A DNA stretch of 64,000 bases from Microtetraspora sp. NBRC 16547 (GCF_030268965.1 NZ_BSSE01000009.1:62001-126000); one strand, 5' to 3'; positions 25,208 through 34,979 are shown, numbered from the stretch's first letter. Made by a program: numbers and translations. Notes: generated by a model not told the origin, from the letters alone.

Positions 25208-26950
25208 TCATGAAGGTGGTGTTTGCGGGATTGTCGCCGCTGATCGTGGAGGCTGTGGCCTACGAAGGCGAGTGGATCCGGGTACGGGCGCGGATCCAGC
25301 AGAGGTTGCGGCGGCGCGCATGGCGGTGACGAGCAGGCGTCCGGGATAGTCGGCCAGCCGGGGGAAATCCCACCGGTGGTAGCAGGACCAGTAGCTGGCC
25401 ACGCGCTGGTCGATGAGGGCGAGGAGTCCGGGGTTGTCGGCGAGGAAGCGCCCGAAGGCGCGGCGGGCCGGGGAGTCCGCGGTGTTGAGGTCGCCGAGCG
25501 AGGTCTGGATGTCGGTCACGATCTCAACGACGTACTCCCCGATCAGGTACACGATGTAGGGGAGGACCCATGGCTCGAGCGAGCCGATGATCTGCCGGAG
25601 GTGGCGCCGGCGGACGTAGCCGTCGTGGTGGCGGGTGTAGATGCAGTGCAGGATCGTCCGGCGGAGCGGCGAAAGACCGCCGAGCGCCTCGGGTGCGGGT
25701 TCGGGGTTGTAGATCCGTGCCGGGATGGTGAGGCTGTCGTCGCCCACGATCGCGCGGAAGGAGGCAGAAGGGGTGTGCCTGGCGGTGGGGAGGGCGTTGA
25801 CCACGGCGGTGACATCGTGTGCGAGCACGTCAGGGAAGGCGCAGGTGAGACCCTCGTTGAGCCCGGACGGCTCCACCTGCCGGGGTTCGTCGATGTCCCG
25901 CCACCGGTAGCGGGCGTCGGGCAGGTTCTCCTCGTTGTCGCTGCCGTCCCCCTCCTCCATCAGAGTGAAGTGGCGGCGCTCGTAGAAGCGGCGGGCGCCG
26001 GTGTTCTGCTGGAACACGCACAGGCCGAGCCCACCCGGTCGAGCCTTCTTGGTCTCGTCCAGCAGTGCGGTGCCGATGCCGCTTCCCTGGGCGTCGGGCG
26101 TGACGTACAGGTGCTCCAGCAGGTCGCCGCGCAGGGCGGCGAAACCCGCGACCCGTCCGTGTAGCTCGGCGATCCATACCACGGATGCCGGAAGCATGAC
26201 GTCGCTGACCCAGGCCCGGGTCTGCTCGTCGGAACGCAGGTGAGGCAGGCCGGTCATCTGGGCGCGGGCGGCGAGGAAGACCTCGGCGATGTGAGCGGCA
26301 TCGCCCGCCCATGCGAGGCGGATCAGCGGCAGGGCGTCATGCGCGATCAGTTCCGCCATCTTTCGCAATCGAAAGAAATCAGAGGAGACGGGGAAGCTGA
26401 GGCGAAGCCCCCGAAGGTCGGCCAGGCAGTCCCGCAGCAGGCGCCGGTGGTCGGGGTGCAGGTTCCCTTTGCGTTGCAGGTAGGTCCAGATCACGCCTGC
26501 GATGGAGGTATCCAGTTCCACCAGGCCACCCTTCGGGCCCGGCGGGACGTCGGGGAACGGCAGGCGCGTGTGCTCGTCCCACAGCGCTGTGACGGTCCGC
26601 AGCGTCGCCTCGTGCGCGTCCGGGCCCGGCCAGCGGCAGCCGTATCGGTAGCGAATCTCCTCCTCCATTACCGTACGGCTGTGCCGTTGTTTCTTGTCCG
26701 CGCCGCGGCGGCACGCGAACTCGGCCAGCTCCGCCTGCCGGGCCTTCCGGCTGACCTCCAATACGTCCAGGGCGCGGATGAGCGCGGCCTCGTCGGTGCG
26801 GACGTTGCCGGCGCGACCGGTGATGTAGGCCCATGTGGCGTTGAACCCCAGCGGCATATACCGCTCGACCGCGCAGCGCAGCGCGGAATACCGCGCGCCG
26901 TACGGAAGATTCCGGTCACGTACGCGCCGGGCGTAGGTGCCGAAGCTCAT
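25208..26950 (-). CDS. Three-part protein: unknown domain, GNAT acetyltransferase, unknown domain
   Basis: A 580-aa protein. Residues 1-205 are an unknown domain beginning SFGTYARRVRDRNLPYGAR, with EEEIRYRYGCRWPGPD. Residues 210-340 are a GNAT acetyltransferase (IAEVFLAARAQMTGLPHL, WIAELHGRVAGFAALR, and the acetyl-CoA loop VTPDAQGSGIGTALL). Residues 370-550 are a second unknown domain (LSPLRRTILHCIYTRHHDGY, EPWVLPYIVYLIGEYVVEI, VASYWSCYHRWDFP) seen as a separate protein in other actinomycetes. The ATG overlaps the stop codon of the NADAR gene (ATGA), so the two are coupled. The fusion itself could be a joined or mis-joined pair; no internal stop is seen. Confidence 0.7.
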   Translation of the reverse strand: MSFGTYARRVRDRNLPYGARYSALRCAVERYMPLGFNATWAYITGRAGNVRTDEAALIRALDVLEVSRKARQAELAEFACRRGADKKQRHSRTVMEEEIRYRYGCRWPGPDAHEATLRTVTALWDEHTRLPFPDVPPGPKGGLVELDTSIAGVIWTYLQRKGNLHPDHRRLLRDCLADLRGLRLSFPVSSDFFRLRKMAELIAHDALPLIRLAWAGDAAHIAEVFLAARAQMTGLPHLRSDEQTRAWVSDVMLPASVVWIAELHGRVAGFAALRGDLLEHLYVTPDAQGSGIGTALLDETKKARPGGLGLCVFQQNTGARRFYERRHFTLMEEGDGSDNEENLPDARYRWRDIDEPRQVEPSGLNEGLTCAFPDVLAHDVTAVVNALPTARHTPSASFRAIVGDDSLTIPARIYNPEPAPEALGGLSPLRRTILHCIYTRHHDGYVRRRHLRQIIGSLEPWVLPYIVYLIGEYVVEIVTDIQTSLGDLNTADSPARRAFGRFLADNPGLLALIDQRVASYWSCYHRWDFPRLADYPGRLLVTAMRAAATSAGSAPVPGSTRLRRPQPPRSAATIPQTPPS

Positions 26951-27519
26951 GCCCCCGTCTCCAGCGCGCCGCGGGTCGCCATCAGCGCGAATCCGAGCAG
27001 GTTGAGGCCCTGCCAGGTGGCGGGGGAGGCGGCGCGGTCGTCGTCGACGGCAAGGCCGATGCCCCAGATACGGTCGTTCGGGCTGGCCTCGGCCAGGACC
27101 CGGTTCCTGGTGGACAGCAGGTAACGCCGTAGCTCGGAGTGCTGGCCGAACTTGGCGGTGTTGCCGCGCACGACGACGTCGAAACGGTGGGCGTTCCAGA
27201 CCCGCTGATCGAAGCCGCGTACGGCGCGGCCGAGCGTCTTGGCCTCACCCGGGTGGCCGGCCGTGAGGATTCGTTCGGCGGTTGGGGCGTCGCTGAACAG
27301 CCAGGCCTTGTGCGCCATCATGTAGTGCTCGGCGGAGGCGAAGCTGCGGCCGTTCTCGGTGAAGGTGACCGGCCACCATTGCGACAGGCAGCCGGGACCG
27401 ACGCCGCCGCCCCTGGGCGGGCGATGCCCCCAGAAATAGAGATAGCGCAGGAGATGCCCGGTCCGTTCCGCGGCGATCGCCTCGTCCATGCTTTGCGGCA
27501 GGGAGAACTGCTCAGACAC
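26947..27519 (-). CDS. NADAR-family protein (ribA/ribD-fused type)
   Basis: A 190-aa NADAR (DUF1768) protein. Family features are YLYFWGHRP, CLSQWWPVTFTENGRSFASA, EHYMMAHKAWLF, AKTLGRAVRGFDQRVWNAHR, and the end block LLSTRNRVLAEASPNDRIWG with IGL and NLLGFALM. Members act as N-glycosidases on riboflavin intermediates or remove ADP-ribose from guanine in DNA/RNA; the latter links some to toxin-antitoxin and phage defence. GTG at 27519 or ATG at 27489 could be the start. It is the first gene of a two-gene operon with the GNAT fusion. Confidence 0.82.
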   Translation of the reverse strand: MSEQFSLPQSMDEAIAAERTGHLLRYLYFWGHRPPRGGGVGPGCLSQWWPVTFTENGRSFASAEHYMMAHKAWLFSDAPTAERILTAGHPGEAKTLGRAVRGFDQRVWNAHRFDVVVRGNTAKFGQHSELRRYLLSTRNRVLAEASPNDRIWGIGLAVDDDRAASPATWQGLNLLGFALMATRGALETGA

Positions 27520-27948
27520 CCCCACACCGTGCCATAGCCGGTTCCACCCTCGCCATCGACTTATCGACGCCGTCGAGCCGGACGCCGATATGGCCGCCCA
27601 GGCCGGTTCAGGCACGAAGACGCTGCGCCTGCATCACCAGCCTGAGCACGCTCACGCCGCTCTCGTGCGCCGCCCGGTCGCGATGTGAACTCGACCGCGC
27701 GGCGCGCCTTCGGCGCGGTCGCGGTCGACGGCCCCGGCCACGCTCAGCGCTGCTGATCGCGCGAACGCCGAGGACGCGGCCAGTGCTCTGGACCTGTGGA
27801 ACGGGGGTGGTGAACGGTGACGACCGGTGACCGCGTACTGGTCTGGCCTATCCCACCCACGCCCGTCCTGGTACGCCGTGGCGCGCCGAGCCTCCACCGA
27901 AGCCGGAGCGCTTCAGTCCCTCGCCCGATGACTGGAACGCTTCGTGCC

Positions 27949-28640
27949 TCAGCTGATTTGTGCGAGGGAGATTTGTGTTGTCGCCCGGTACACCACGGAG
28001 GTTTGGAGGTCGTCCGCCACGGTCTCGAGTATCGGCGCGTATTGGAAGAACGTGAGCGTCAAGTTCTGCCCGGCGGCGGCGGTGGGGCTAGGCGGTGGGA
28101 AGAGCCGCGCGAGAAGCTGGACCTCTTCCACTACTTCGTTCACGTAAACGGCGTCGTACGTGTCCAGTTCGATGCCCACCTGTGGCTGGGAGGTTCCGGC
28201 GGGGATTGGGGGGAGTTCGACCGTGGCGTTGACGCCCTGGGCAGTGATTGGCGCGGCCCAGGAGGGCCGGAGTATCCAACCGATCTTCTTGACCGTTATC
28301 CTCGGCGAAGCTGGCGCCAGGTAGCCGGTCAGGTTCAGCCGCCACGTCGGGCCCTTTGGCGGCGGCGGGGGTGTGACTGTGAGGGAGAACTGGACGTCGG
28401 TGTACCGCTGGACGCCCAGTACGCTACCCGTTGCCGTGCCCTGCTTCGCGGGGGTCCAGGAGAACGGTGTCTTCGTGACCCCGACGGCCTTACCGTCGAG
28501 TTGAACCGGCAAGCCGGGGACGTTTTTGCCGGTGTCGGTGCATGTTGCCTGCACCGTGACGCTGTTGGCCTTGCCGGCCACGACGACGGTCGGGTTTGGT
28601 TCAGCGGTGAGAGTCCCTCGATTGACCGGCACCGAGAACG
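27949..28640 (-). pseudogene. Beta-sandwich protein truncated at its 5' end
   Basis: Minus strand from about 28640 reads VPVNRGTLTAEPNPTVVVAG, then an Ig-like pattern (ANSVTVQATCTDTGKNVPGL, TPFSWTPAKQGTATGSVLGV) and a second domain (GPTWRLNLTGYLAPASPRIT, ELPPIPAGTSQPQVGIELDT). The proposed N-terminus beyond 28640 is only antisense to the integrase fragment, so the real 5' end was lost when that sequence arrived. A homologue would probably be surface-exposed; function unknown. The 230-residue remainder is uninterrupted. Confidence 0.55.
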
Positions 28641-29424
28641 GCGTCACCCCGGCGACCATCAAATACGCCAAAGTGCTGCTCAGCGCGATCTTCACGACCG
28701 CACTCAACGACCAGGTGACCTATCTCCACCCGTGCAGAGGCGTGAAGACGCCCACGGTTCCCCGGAAGCCACGCACGATCATCACGCCTGAGCAGTTCGA
28801 CCTCCTGTACCGAGCGCTCCCCGACGCCGATGCTCAACTCCTGGTGGAGACCGCGATCGAGACCGGCCTGCGGTGGGGCGAGCTGACCGCGTTGCGGGTC
28901 AAGGATCTGGCACCCCGGTCGAGGATCCTCACGGTGTCGCGCGCCGTCGTGGAGGTGAACCCGAAGTTCCACCCCAACGGGGAGCGCTTCATCGTGAAGG
29001 ACTACCCGAAGGACAAGGAGTTCCGGCGCTTCAAGCTCACCGCTCAGATAGCGGCCAAGATCGAGGCACACATCGAGGTGGAGAAGCTCGGGCCGAATGA
29101 CCTCTTCTTCGTCTGGCGGCACGAGCCGAGGGACAAGTCGAAGCTCAGGCTCGCATCCGATCCAGTCGAACTGCGTCTCACCGAGCCGAATGAGAAGGGG
29201 CGGAGTTACCGGCACGGCACGCTCAGCGCCTATACCGCCGGAAAGTGCCGTTGTGAGTACTGCCGCGCCGCGTTCGCGATCTACCGCGCGGGCCGACGGT
29301 CCTCGGGTAAGGACAGCCCACGCGAACCGCGGTTGCGATCGACCGACGGCCACATCCCGGCTGACTGGTTCCGTCGGCAGATCTGGAAACCCGCGCTGAA
29401 GGAGGCAGATCTAGGGATAGACCT
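28641..29424 (+). pseudogene. Tyrosine-type integrase, both ends missing
   Basis: Reads TPATIKYAKVLLSAIFTTAL (end of the SAM-like core-binding domain), TPEQFDLLYRALPDADAQLL, and the first catalytic Arg in TGLRWGELTALRV. It continues through the Cys insert AGKCRCEYCRAAF to WFRRQIWKPALKEADLGI, then breaks off before the HxLR box and catalytic Tyr. It is related to the fragment at 9480-10066 (shared EFRRFKLT, LTEPN, YRHGTLSAY blocks), but the overlap differs in many residues, so they are separate integrases and not two pieces of one gene. Confidence 0.85.
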
Positions 29425-29575
29425 GAGTGCCACCAGACCACCTACGACCTGCAGCGACGCATTTCTGAACGGGTGTAGCTCGATTGCAGGGACGGTTTGA
29501 CCTGGGATGTTGATGGTCTTCTTGCCGTGGGTGGGATCGTCCCTGCCGTAGTTGGTCGATGGCGGGGAGTTGGCC

Positions 29576-29670
29576 GACGCGGGTCCGATCGGACAACCAG
29601 CCATCGCAGCGTGTCGCCGAGAAAATCGGCCTCCCCTTCGAGCGCGACGCGTCCCCGGTCGGGCCTCCCT
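29576..29670 (+). pseudogene. GNAT acetyltransferase tail, possible
   Basis: The plus strand reads SDNQPSQRVAEKIGLPFERD, matching the common end of GNAT proteins (N.PSxRVAEKxG...ERD). Only about 30 residues are present and the upstream sequence does not read as protein. Confidence 0.4.
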
Positions 29671-29720
29671 GTCCGCATTTACGCCGCATCCGGCCTATTG
29701 GGGGCATACGCCGTTCCCGG

Positions 29721-30866
29721 TCAGAACGGCAGGGTGACGCGGTCGACGCACCAGTAGAGGCTGACCGCCACGATGGGGACCGACATCGCGACCGTCACCC
29801 ACCGGGCGACGGACGTGCGGCGCAGCAGCGTCAGCAGTGGGAAGAGCACCGCGATGATCACAAGCTGGGTCACTTCGATGCCGACGTTGAAGCTCAGGAG
29901 CGACAGGAGCAGCCCCCACGACCCGCTCTCGTCGATGTCGAGCGCGCTCGCGAAGCCCAGCCCGTGCACCAGGCCGAAGGCGAAGACGACCGGCAGCCGC
30001 CATCTGCCCGCTCTCTCTTCCCCGCGGCCCAGGAGGTTGGCGACGGCCACGACGATGATCGATACGGCGATGACCGGCTCGACGATCGCCGCCGGAACGT
30101 CGACGACGCCCATCGCCGCGAGGAGGAACGTGATGCTGTGCGCGACCGTGAAGGCGGAGGCCGTGACGACGACGTCGCGGAGCCGGCGGGCGCCGATGAG
30201 CAGCGCGAGCAGGAAGAAGATGTGGTCGAGGCCGGACAGCAGGTGCTCGGCGCCGAGCAGGAAGAACTCGCCGACCTGGTGGGCGGCCCGGCGCTCGCCG
30301 ATCCGCAGCGTCGGGCTGGCGGCGGTCAGGACCGCGGAGCCGGTCGTGCCGTCGAGCCGGTATCCGACGAGCGTCTCCGTGCTGTGCACGAAGCTCTCGG
30401 CGTCGGGGAAGAGCGCGCTGGAGATCGCGTGCTGCCCCGAGCCGTCGCCCGCGCAGTCATAGTCGAGGGTAACGACCGCGAAGGCCACCTTCGCGCGCTC
30501 GCGCACGTCCGCGTCGCCCGCGGGCGTGGGCGTGCATGGTGCGTCGTCGTACGTCACGGCGAAGCGGCGGGTGACGTAGTCGATGACGGCGTCGTGGTTG
30601 ATCTTGAGCTGGCGGAGCTGCTCGGTCCGCTCCTTCGCGTCGTACGCCTCCGCGTACAGCCAGGCCGACTTCATGAGGAGGTCGTACTCCAGATCGAGCA
30701 CGGCCCTGACGTCCGGGCCCGTCCCGGTCACCGTGGCGTGGGCCTTCGTGGTCGCGTCGTGCGCCGCTGCCGGGGCGGGACGCGCCGCGCCGACGAGCAC
30801 ACCGGCCAGCAGGCCGACGAGAACGTGGGCGAGGACGAGGGCGGACAGCCGGTGCCTGCGAGGCAT
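29721..30866 (-). CDS. HupE/UreJ-like membrane protein
   Basis: A 381-aa membrane protein. Residues 1-36 are a signal peptide (LSALVLAHVLVGLLAGVLVG). Residues 37-195 are an extracytoplasmic beta domain. Residues 200-381 carry about six membrane helices with the family's His-rich signatures FFLLGAEHLLSGLDHIFFLL, ASAFTVAHSITFLLA, VFAFGLVHGLGFASAL and SFNVGIEVTQL. Related HupE/UreJ proteins move nickel or similar metals; this larger type is uncharacterised. GGAGAA 6 nt before the ATG supports the start. It follows the metallophosphoesterase gene by 90 nt on the same strand and is probably co-transcribed. Confidence 0.82.
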   Translation of the reverse strand: MPRRHRLSALVLAHVLVGLLAGVLVGAARPAPAAAHDATTKAHATVTGTGPDVRAVLDLEYDLLMKSAWLYAEAYDAKERTEQLRQLKINHDAVIDYVTRRFAVTYDDAPCTPTPAGDADVRERAKVAFAVVTLDYDCAGDGSGQHAISSALFPDAESFVHSTETLVGYRLDGTTGSAVLTAASPTLRIGERRAAHQVGEFFLLGAEHLLSGLDHIFFLLALLIGARRLRDVVVTASAFTVAHSITFLLAAMGVVDVPAAIVEPVIAVSIIVVAVANLLGRGEERAGRWRLPVVFAFGLVHGLGFASALDIDESGSWGLLLSLLSFNVGIEVTQLVIIAVLFPLLTLLRRTSVARWVTVAMSVPIVAVSLYWCVDRVTLPF

Positions 30867-30956
30867 GTCTCGTTCTCCAAAAAGTACGGGAAAGGTACGG
30901 GAAATCCGGCAGGGGAACGCCGCCCCGGACCGGGGCCCGGGGCGGCGGAGATGGGG

Positions 30957-33900
30957 TTACTTGCGCTGGAACCAGCGGTACATCGGCGAGTCCGGCCCCC
31001 AGTCGCCGGGACGGCCGTGCTCGTTCTTCGTGACGAAGACGCTCGGTTCGGACGCGGTCACGCCGCCGCCGGTGGAGCGTGCCGTGACGAACCACGCGTA
31101 GGCCGTGTTGGCCTTGAGGCGGTCCCAGACCACCGAGGCGACCTGCCCCGACTCGACCGTGCTCGTGCCGACGACCCGGGTGGGCTTGTAGATCGCCAGT
31201 GAGTCGGTCGCGAAGCTCGTCGTACGGGTGGTGAGGTCGACCGGGAGCACCATGTTGTCCTCGCGCCCGTCGTAACGGCGCAGCGGGTCGAACTCGCCGG
31301 CGCCGAAGTCATTGAGCAACGGGGAGTAGGTGTCCACGGTCAGCTCCGACCGCTTGACGTTGAACTGCAGCAGGCGGAAGAAGCTCGCGCCGAACTGGAG
31401 CTGGTCGTCCGGGTTGTATCCGCCGACCTCGGTGAGCCCGAGGCGGTCGGCCGACACCGTGTAGAACTGGTAGTCCGCCAGCAGCTCGACGACGCCCTTG
31501 CCGACCTGGCCCACCTTCGGCTTCACGTTGGTGGCCACGCCGTGCTCGTGCCCGGCGAGGATGAGGAAGACGTTCGGGTTCTTCTCGACCACCGTCTTGT
31601 ACAGCATCGAGCCGTCGGGAGCCGAGAATCCGGCGCCGCGTCCGTCCGGGTTGGTGCTCGGCACGAGGTAGTCGTGCGAGAGCAGGATGCCATTGCGGTC
31701 GGGGAACCGCTTGAAGATGGAGTCGGCCCACTCGGCCTCCTCCCGCGTGACGCCGTACGACAGGCCGACCACGACGAAGTCCAGCCCGCCGGCGGAGAAC
31801 AGGTCGTAGTGGTTCTGGTTGTCACCTTCCTTCCACGGCCCGCCGTACTCGGCGTGCTGCCAGCCCTGCGCCGCCGTCTGGTACCGGCCGGGGCCGTAGT
31901 ACTTGTTGTAGATCGACTCCGGCCCGTTCTCGGTGCCCGACTGGTTGTCGTGGTTGCCGGCGATCACGCCGTTCGGGATGTTCGCCTCGTCCAGCACGCG
32001 CTGCTGTCGGGAGGACACCTCGAACTCGCCGATGACCTGCTTCCGCATGGCCTCGTCCGCGGGCTTGCGGATGTTGTTCTCGATGATGTCGCCGGTGTGC
32101 GCGACGTAGGAGATCTTGCGCGGGTCCTTGTTGTCCTTGATCCAGTTGACGATGCCGGCGTAGGCGGACTCCCACACCGCGCGCTCCTCGGCGGTCTCCT
32201 GCTCCACCGCGCCCTCGGAGATGTACTGCGTGTCGGTGAAGTGGACGATCGAGAAGTCGTACGTGGAGGGGTCGGCGAAGCCGTTCGGGTCGCCGGGGTC
32301 GATGTCGTCGGCGAACGGGTCCTCGCCGGTCACCATGACGTGGACCTGCTGGCCGTCGATGTACTCCGCGCCGACGACGGCGGTGAGCGCGGTGTTGCCC
32401 TCGGCGGCGCCGCGGGAGCTCGTCAGGAGGTCCCACGCCTTGGTCTTGGTGTTCCACGCCCGCAGGGACGCCAGGCGCTCGGGGTCGATGACGCCCTCCC
32501 AGCGCAGCACGGGGGCGTCCACGTGGCCCTTCACCTGGATGTCGAACCGCTGGTAGGTGACGTCCCGGCCGGCGGGCGCGTCCAGCGTCGCACCGTCGGC
32601 GGGTTCGAGCCCGGCGGCCTTGATCTTCTCCTCGCCGGGCACCCGCAGGGTCGTGGGAACGGACGTGGCCACGCCCTGGTACGCCTGGTTCGGGGTCAGG
32701 ATCTCGGCCTCGGAGAACGTCGCCGTCACCTTGCCGCCGCCGGGCTCGGCCACCTTCGCCGAGAGCGTGACGGATCCCGACACGTCGACGCTGCCCACCG
32801 CCGGTGCCAGCTCGGCGGGGACGTCCGGGACGCCCGCGGACTCGAACGTGATCTCACGCGTGGCGGTGTTGCCGAGGCCGTCGGAGCCGGTCACGGCCAG
32901 GGTGTGCGCGCCGGGCGACAGCCCGGGGCCTACCTGGGCGCCCAGCGCGATCGGCCGGCCGTCGAGCGTGACGTCCGGCCCGGACACCACGCCGGAGGCG
33001 TCCTCAAGCGTGACGTCCAGCACGACCGAGGCGGTGATCTTCTCCCCCGCGGCCGGGACGCTGGCGGCGACCTTGGGCGCGGAGTTGTCGGTGATCAGCG
33101 TGCGGGTGGCGGTCTCCCCCGTCGTCGAGGCCGCGGCGAGCGTGTGCTTGCCGTCCTTGACGGCGGTGGTGTCGAGGTCCGCGCGCAGACCGCCGGCGGG
33201 CGCGTCCACGAGGAATTCGAGGTCGATCTCGGTGAGCAGGTTCACGTTGTCGCCGCAGTTGCCGTCGCCCATGCTGTACGAGCTCTTGAGCATCTGGCCG
33301 GTCGCCGTACCCCGCACCGGGGTGAGAGCGATGTTCGAGATCGCGAAGTCGTCGCGGTTGGCGCCGCACGACGTCGGATAGGTGCCGGTCACGAAATCGA
33401 TCGTGTTCCAGCCGGGCACGAGGTACTCGTTCGGGAAGGTGAAGTCGACGCGCCGGCTGACGAAGTCGCCGTCGAGCACGACCTTCCGCCCGTTGACGAG
33501 CAGGTAGTTCTGGTACCGGGCCTCGATCGAGTTGCTGCCCACGGTGAAGCTGAGGGTCGCGTCACCCGAGCCGAGCGTCTGGACGACGTGCACCGGCCGG
33601 GCGTCGATCGTGTAGTGCAGTTCGACGTCGCGGAGGGCGGTCTGGCTGCTGCCGCAGTTGCCGTCGCCCATGTCGTACGACGGCTTGATGTCCTTGCCGG
33701 TCACGGTGGCGCCGTCGAGGGCGAGGTCGAGGTTCGCGATGGTGAAGTCGTCGCGGTCGATCCCGCAGGACGCCTTGTAGTCCCCGGTCACGACCTTGAT
33801 CGTGTTGTCGCCGGGCACCAGGAATCGGGCGGGCACCGCGACGGCGACGCGCCGCCCGGCCCAGGAGCCGCCCAGGTCGATGCGCTTTCCGTTGACGAGG

Positions 33901-34928
33901 AGGAAGTCGTCGTACTTGTCGTCGATCGAGTCCGCACCCACGTCGAAGCTGAACGTCGCCGCCCCGTTGCCCAGGGTGGCCTTCGTGGCGGGCTCGGCGC
34001 CGTCGACGGTGAGGGACGTGACGCCGCCTCCGCCCTCGGCGGGCACGGTCGCGAAGACCGACTGGTCGCCCGCCACGAGCGTGCCGTCCGTGGGCAGCAG
34101 CCGCGGCGCCCCGGCCGGAGCGTTGTTCACGGTCACGCTGTTCTTGACGGTGACCCCGGACGCGGTCTTGGCCGTGATGGCGTGCCCGCCGTTGGCCAGC
34201 TTCGTGGTGTCCAGGTCCGCGGCGAGCCCCGTGGTGCCCTGCGGGTCGCCCTGAACGAAGAACGTCAGTTTGGCCTGCTTGAGCAGCGAGGTGTTCGAGC
34301 CGCAGTTTCCGTCGCCGAAGGAGAAGGTGTACGGGTTGTCCTCGCCGTCCGCGACCTCGCCGAGGAGTTCGAGGCTCACGTCGGACAGGACGAAGTCATC
34401 GTAGTTGACGCCGCAGGAGCTGTTGATTGTCCCGGCGAAGATCTCGATGGTGTTCTCGCCCTTGACGAGGTGCTCGTTCGGGATCTCGATGGTCGCCCGC
34501 TCGTTCACGTGGTCGCCGATGTCGCTCCGGTACGCGCCGTTGACGAGCACGTAGTTGTGGTAGCGCGCCTCGGTCGAGTTCGAGCCGACGTCGAAACGGA
34601 GCCGGGAGACGCCCACCGTCCGGGTGGCATTGAGCGCGGCGCCGTCCACGGCGAGCTCCGTGACACTGTCACCGGCCTCGGTCGGAACGGCCGCGACCTT
34701 GGCCGTGCTCTCGAGGTACGAACCGTCGGCGGGGCTGAGGGTGGGAGGGGTTCGCGAGCCGGTCGGCGTCGGGCTGGGACGTCCCTTGTCGGGTTTCCCC
34801 GGGTCGGGGTCGGCATGCGCCGCCGTCACGACGCCGCTGACCAGCAGCGTCGCGGCCACGGCGACCACGGCGAAACGTCCTCGAATGCTCGAGCTTCCCA
34901 GCAGCTTTCGTGCTGCCACTGGCTGCAT
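30957..34928 (-). CDS. Large secreted metallophosphoesterase with three repeated modules
   Basis: A 1323-aa exported protein. Residues 1-40 are a signal peptide (FAVVAVAATLLVSGVVTAAH). Three related modules follow at about 102-225, 330-440 and 458-575. Each has a YxNY(V/L)LVNG-like strand, an SCGxNxDDF or SCGIDRDDF block and a (F/M)GDGNCG end. The calcineurin-like phosphoesterase domain is at about 890-1200: HFTDTQYISEG, AHTGDIIEN, IAGNHDNQSG, LLSHDYLVPS and LAGHEHGVAT supply the two-metal site. An Fn3-like strand set ends the protein. It probably cleaves extracellular phosphoesters. AAAGGGA precedes the ATG by 9 nt. A 7-bp hairpin lies in the leader. Confidence 0.88.
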   Translation of the reverse strand: MQPVAARKLLGSSSIRGRFAVVAVAATLLVSGVVTAAHADPDPGKPDKGRPSPTPTGSRTPPTLSPADGSYLESTAKVAAVPTEAGDSVTELAVDGAALNATRTVGVSRLRFDVGSNSTEARYHNYVLVNGAYRSDIGDHVNERATIEIPNEHLVKGENTIEIFAGTINSSCGVNYDDFVLSDVSLELLGEVADGEDNPYTFSFGDGNCGSNTSLLKQAKLTFFVQGDPQGTTGLAADLDTTKLANGGHAITAKTASGVTVKNSVTVNNAPAGAPRLLPTDGTLVAGDQSVFATVPAEGGGGVTSLTVDGAEPATKATLGNGAATFSFDVGADSIDDKYDDFLLVNGKRIDLGGSWAGRRVAVAVPARFLVPGDNTIKVVTGDYKASCGIDRDDFTIANLDLALDGATVTGKDIKPSYDMGDGNCGSSQTALRDVELHYTIDARPVHVVQTLGSGDATLSFTVGSNSIEARYQNYLLVNGRKVVLDGDFVSRRVDFTFPNEYLVPGWNTIDFVTGTYPTSCGANRDDFAISNIALTPVRGTATGQMLKSSYSMGDGNCGDNVNLLTEIDLEFLVDAPAGGLRADLDTTAVKDGKHTLAAASTTGETATRTLITDNSAPKVAASVPAAGEKITASVVLDVTLEDASGVVSGPDVTLDGRPIALGAQVGPGLSPGAHTLAVTGSDGLGNTATREITFESAGVPDVPAELAPAVGSVDVSGSVTLSAKVAEPGGGKVTATFSEAEILTPNQAYQGVATSVPTTLRVPGEEKIKAAGLEPADGATLDAPAGRDVTYQRFDIQVKGHVDAPVLRWEGVIDPERLASLRAWNTKTKAWDLLTSSRGAAEGNTALTAVVGAEYIDGQQVHVMVTGEDPFADDIDPGDPNGFADPSTYDFSIVHFTDTQYISEGAVEQETAEERAVWESAYAGIVNWIKDNKDPRKISYVAHTGDIIENNIRKPADEAMRKQVIGEFEVSSRQQRVLDEANIPNGVIAGNHDNQSGTENGPESIYNKYYGPGRYQTAAQGWQHAEYGGPWKEGDNQNHYDLFSAGGLDFVVVGLSYGVTREEAEWADSIFKRFPDRNGILLSHDYLVPSTNPDGRGAGFSAPDGSMLYKTVVEKNPNVFLILAGHEHGVATNVKPKVGQVGKGVVELLADYQFYTVSADRLGLTEVGGYNPDDQLQFGASFFRLLQFNVKRSELTVDTYSPLLNDFGAGEFDPLRRYDGREDNMVLPVDLTTRTTSFATDSLAIYKPTRVVGTSTVESGQVASVVWDRLKANTAYAWFVTARSTGGGVTASEPSVFVTKNEHGRPGDWGPDSPMYRWFQRK

Positions 34929-34959
34929 CGGGTGCAGTCCCTTTCATCACGTTCGGATA

Positions 34960-34979
34960 AAGCGCCCATAAAGGCGCTT
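34960..34979 (-). promoter_or_regulatory. Leader hairpin upstream of the metallophosphoesterase
   Basis: AAGCGCC at 34960-34966 and GGCGCTT at 34973-34979 form a perfect 7-bp stem with a 6-nt loop, about 30 nt upstream of the ATG at 34928. It could affect translation or be an operator; nothing else indicates which. Confidence 0.35.

Noticed and set aside
25019-25213. Small plus-strand protein
   Set aside because: No ribosome-binding site and no protein pattern; an ISL3-like IS end lies inside it.
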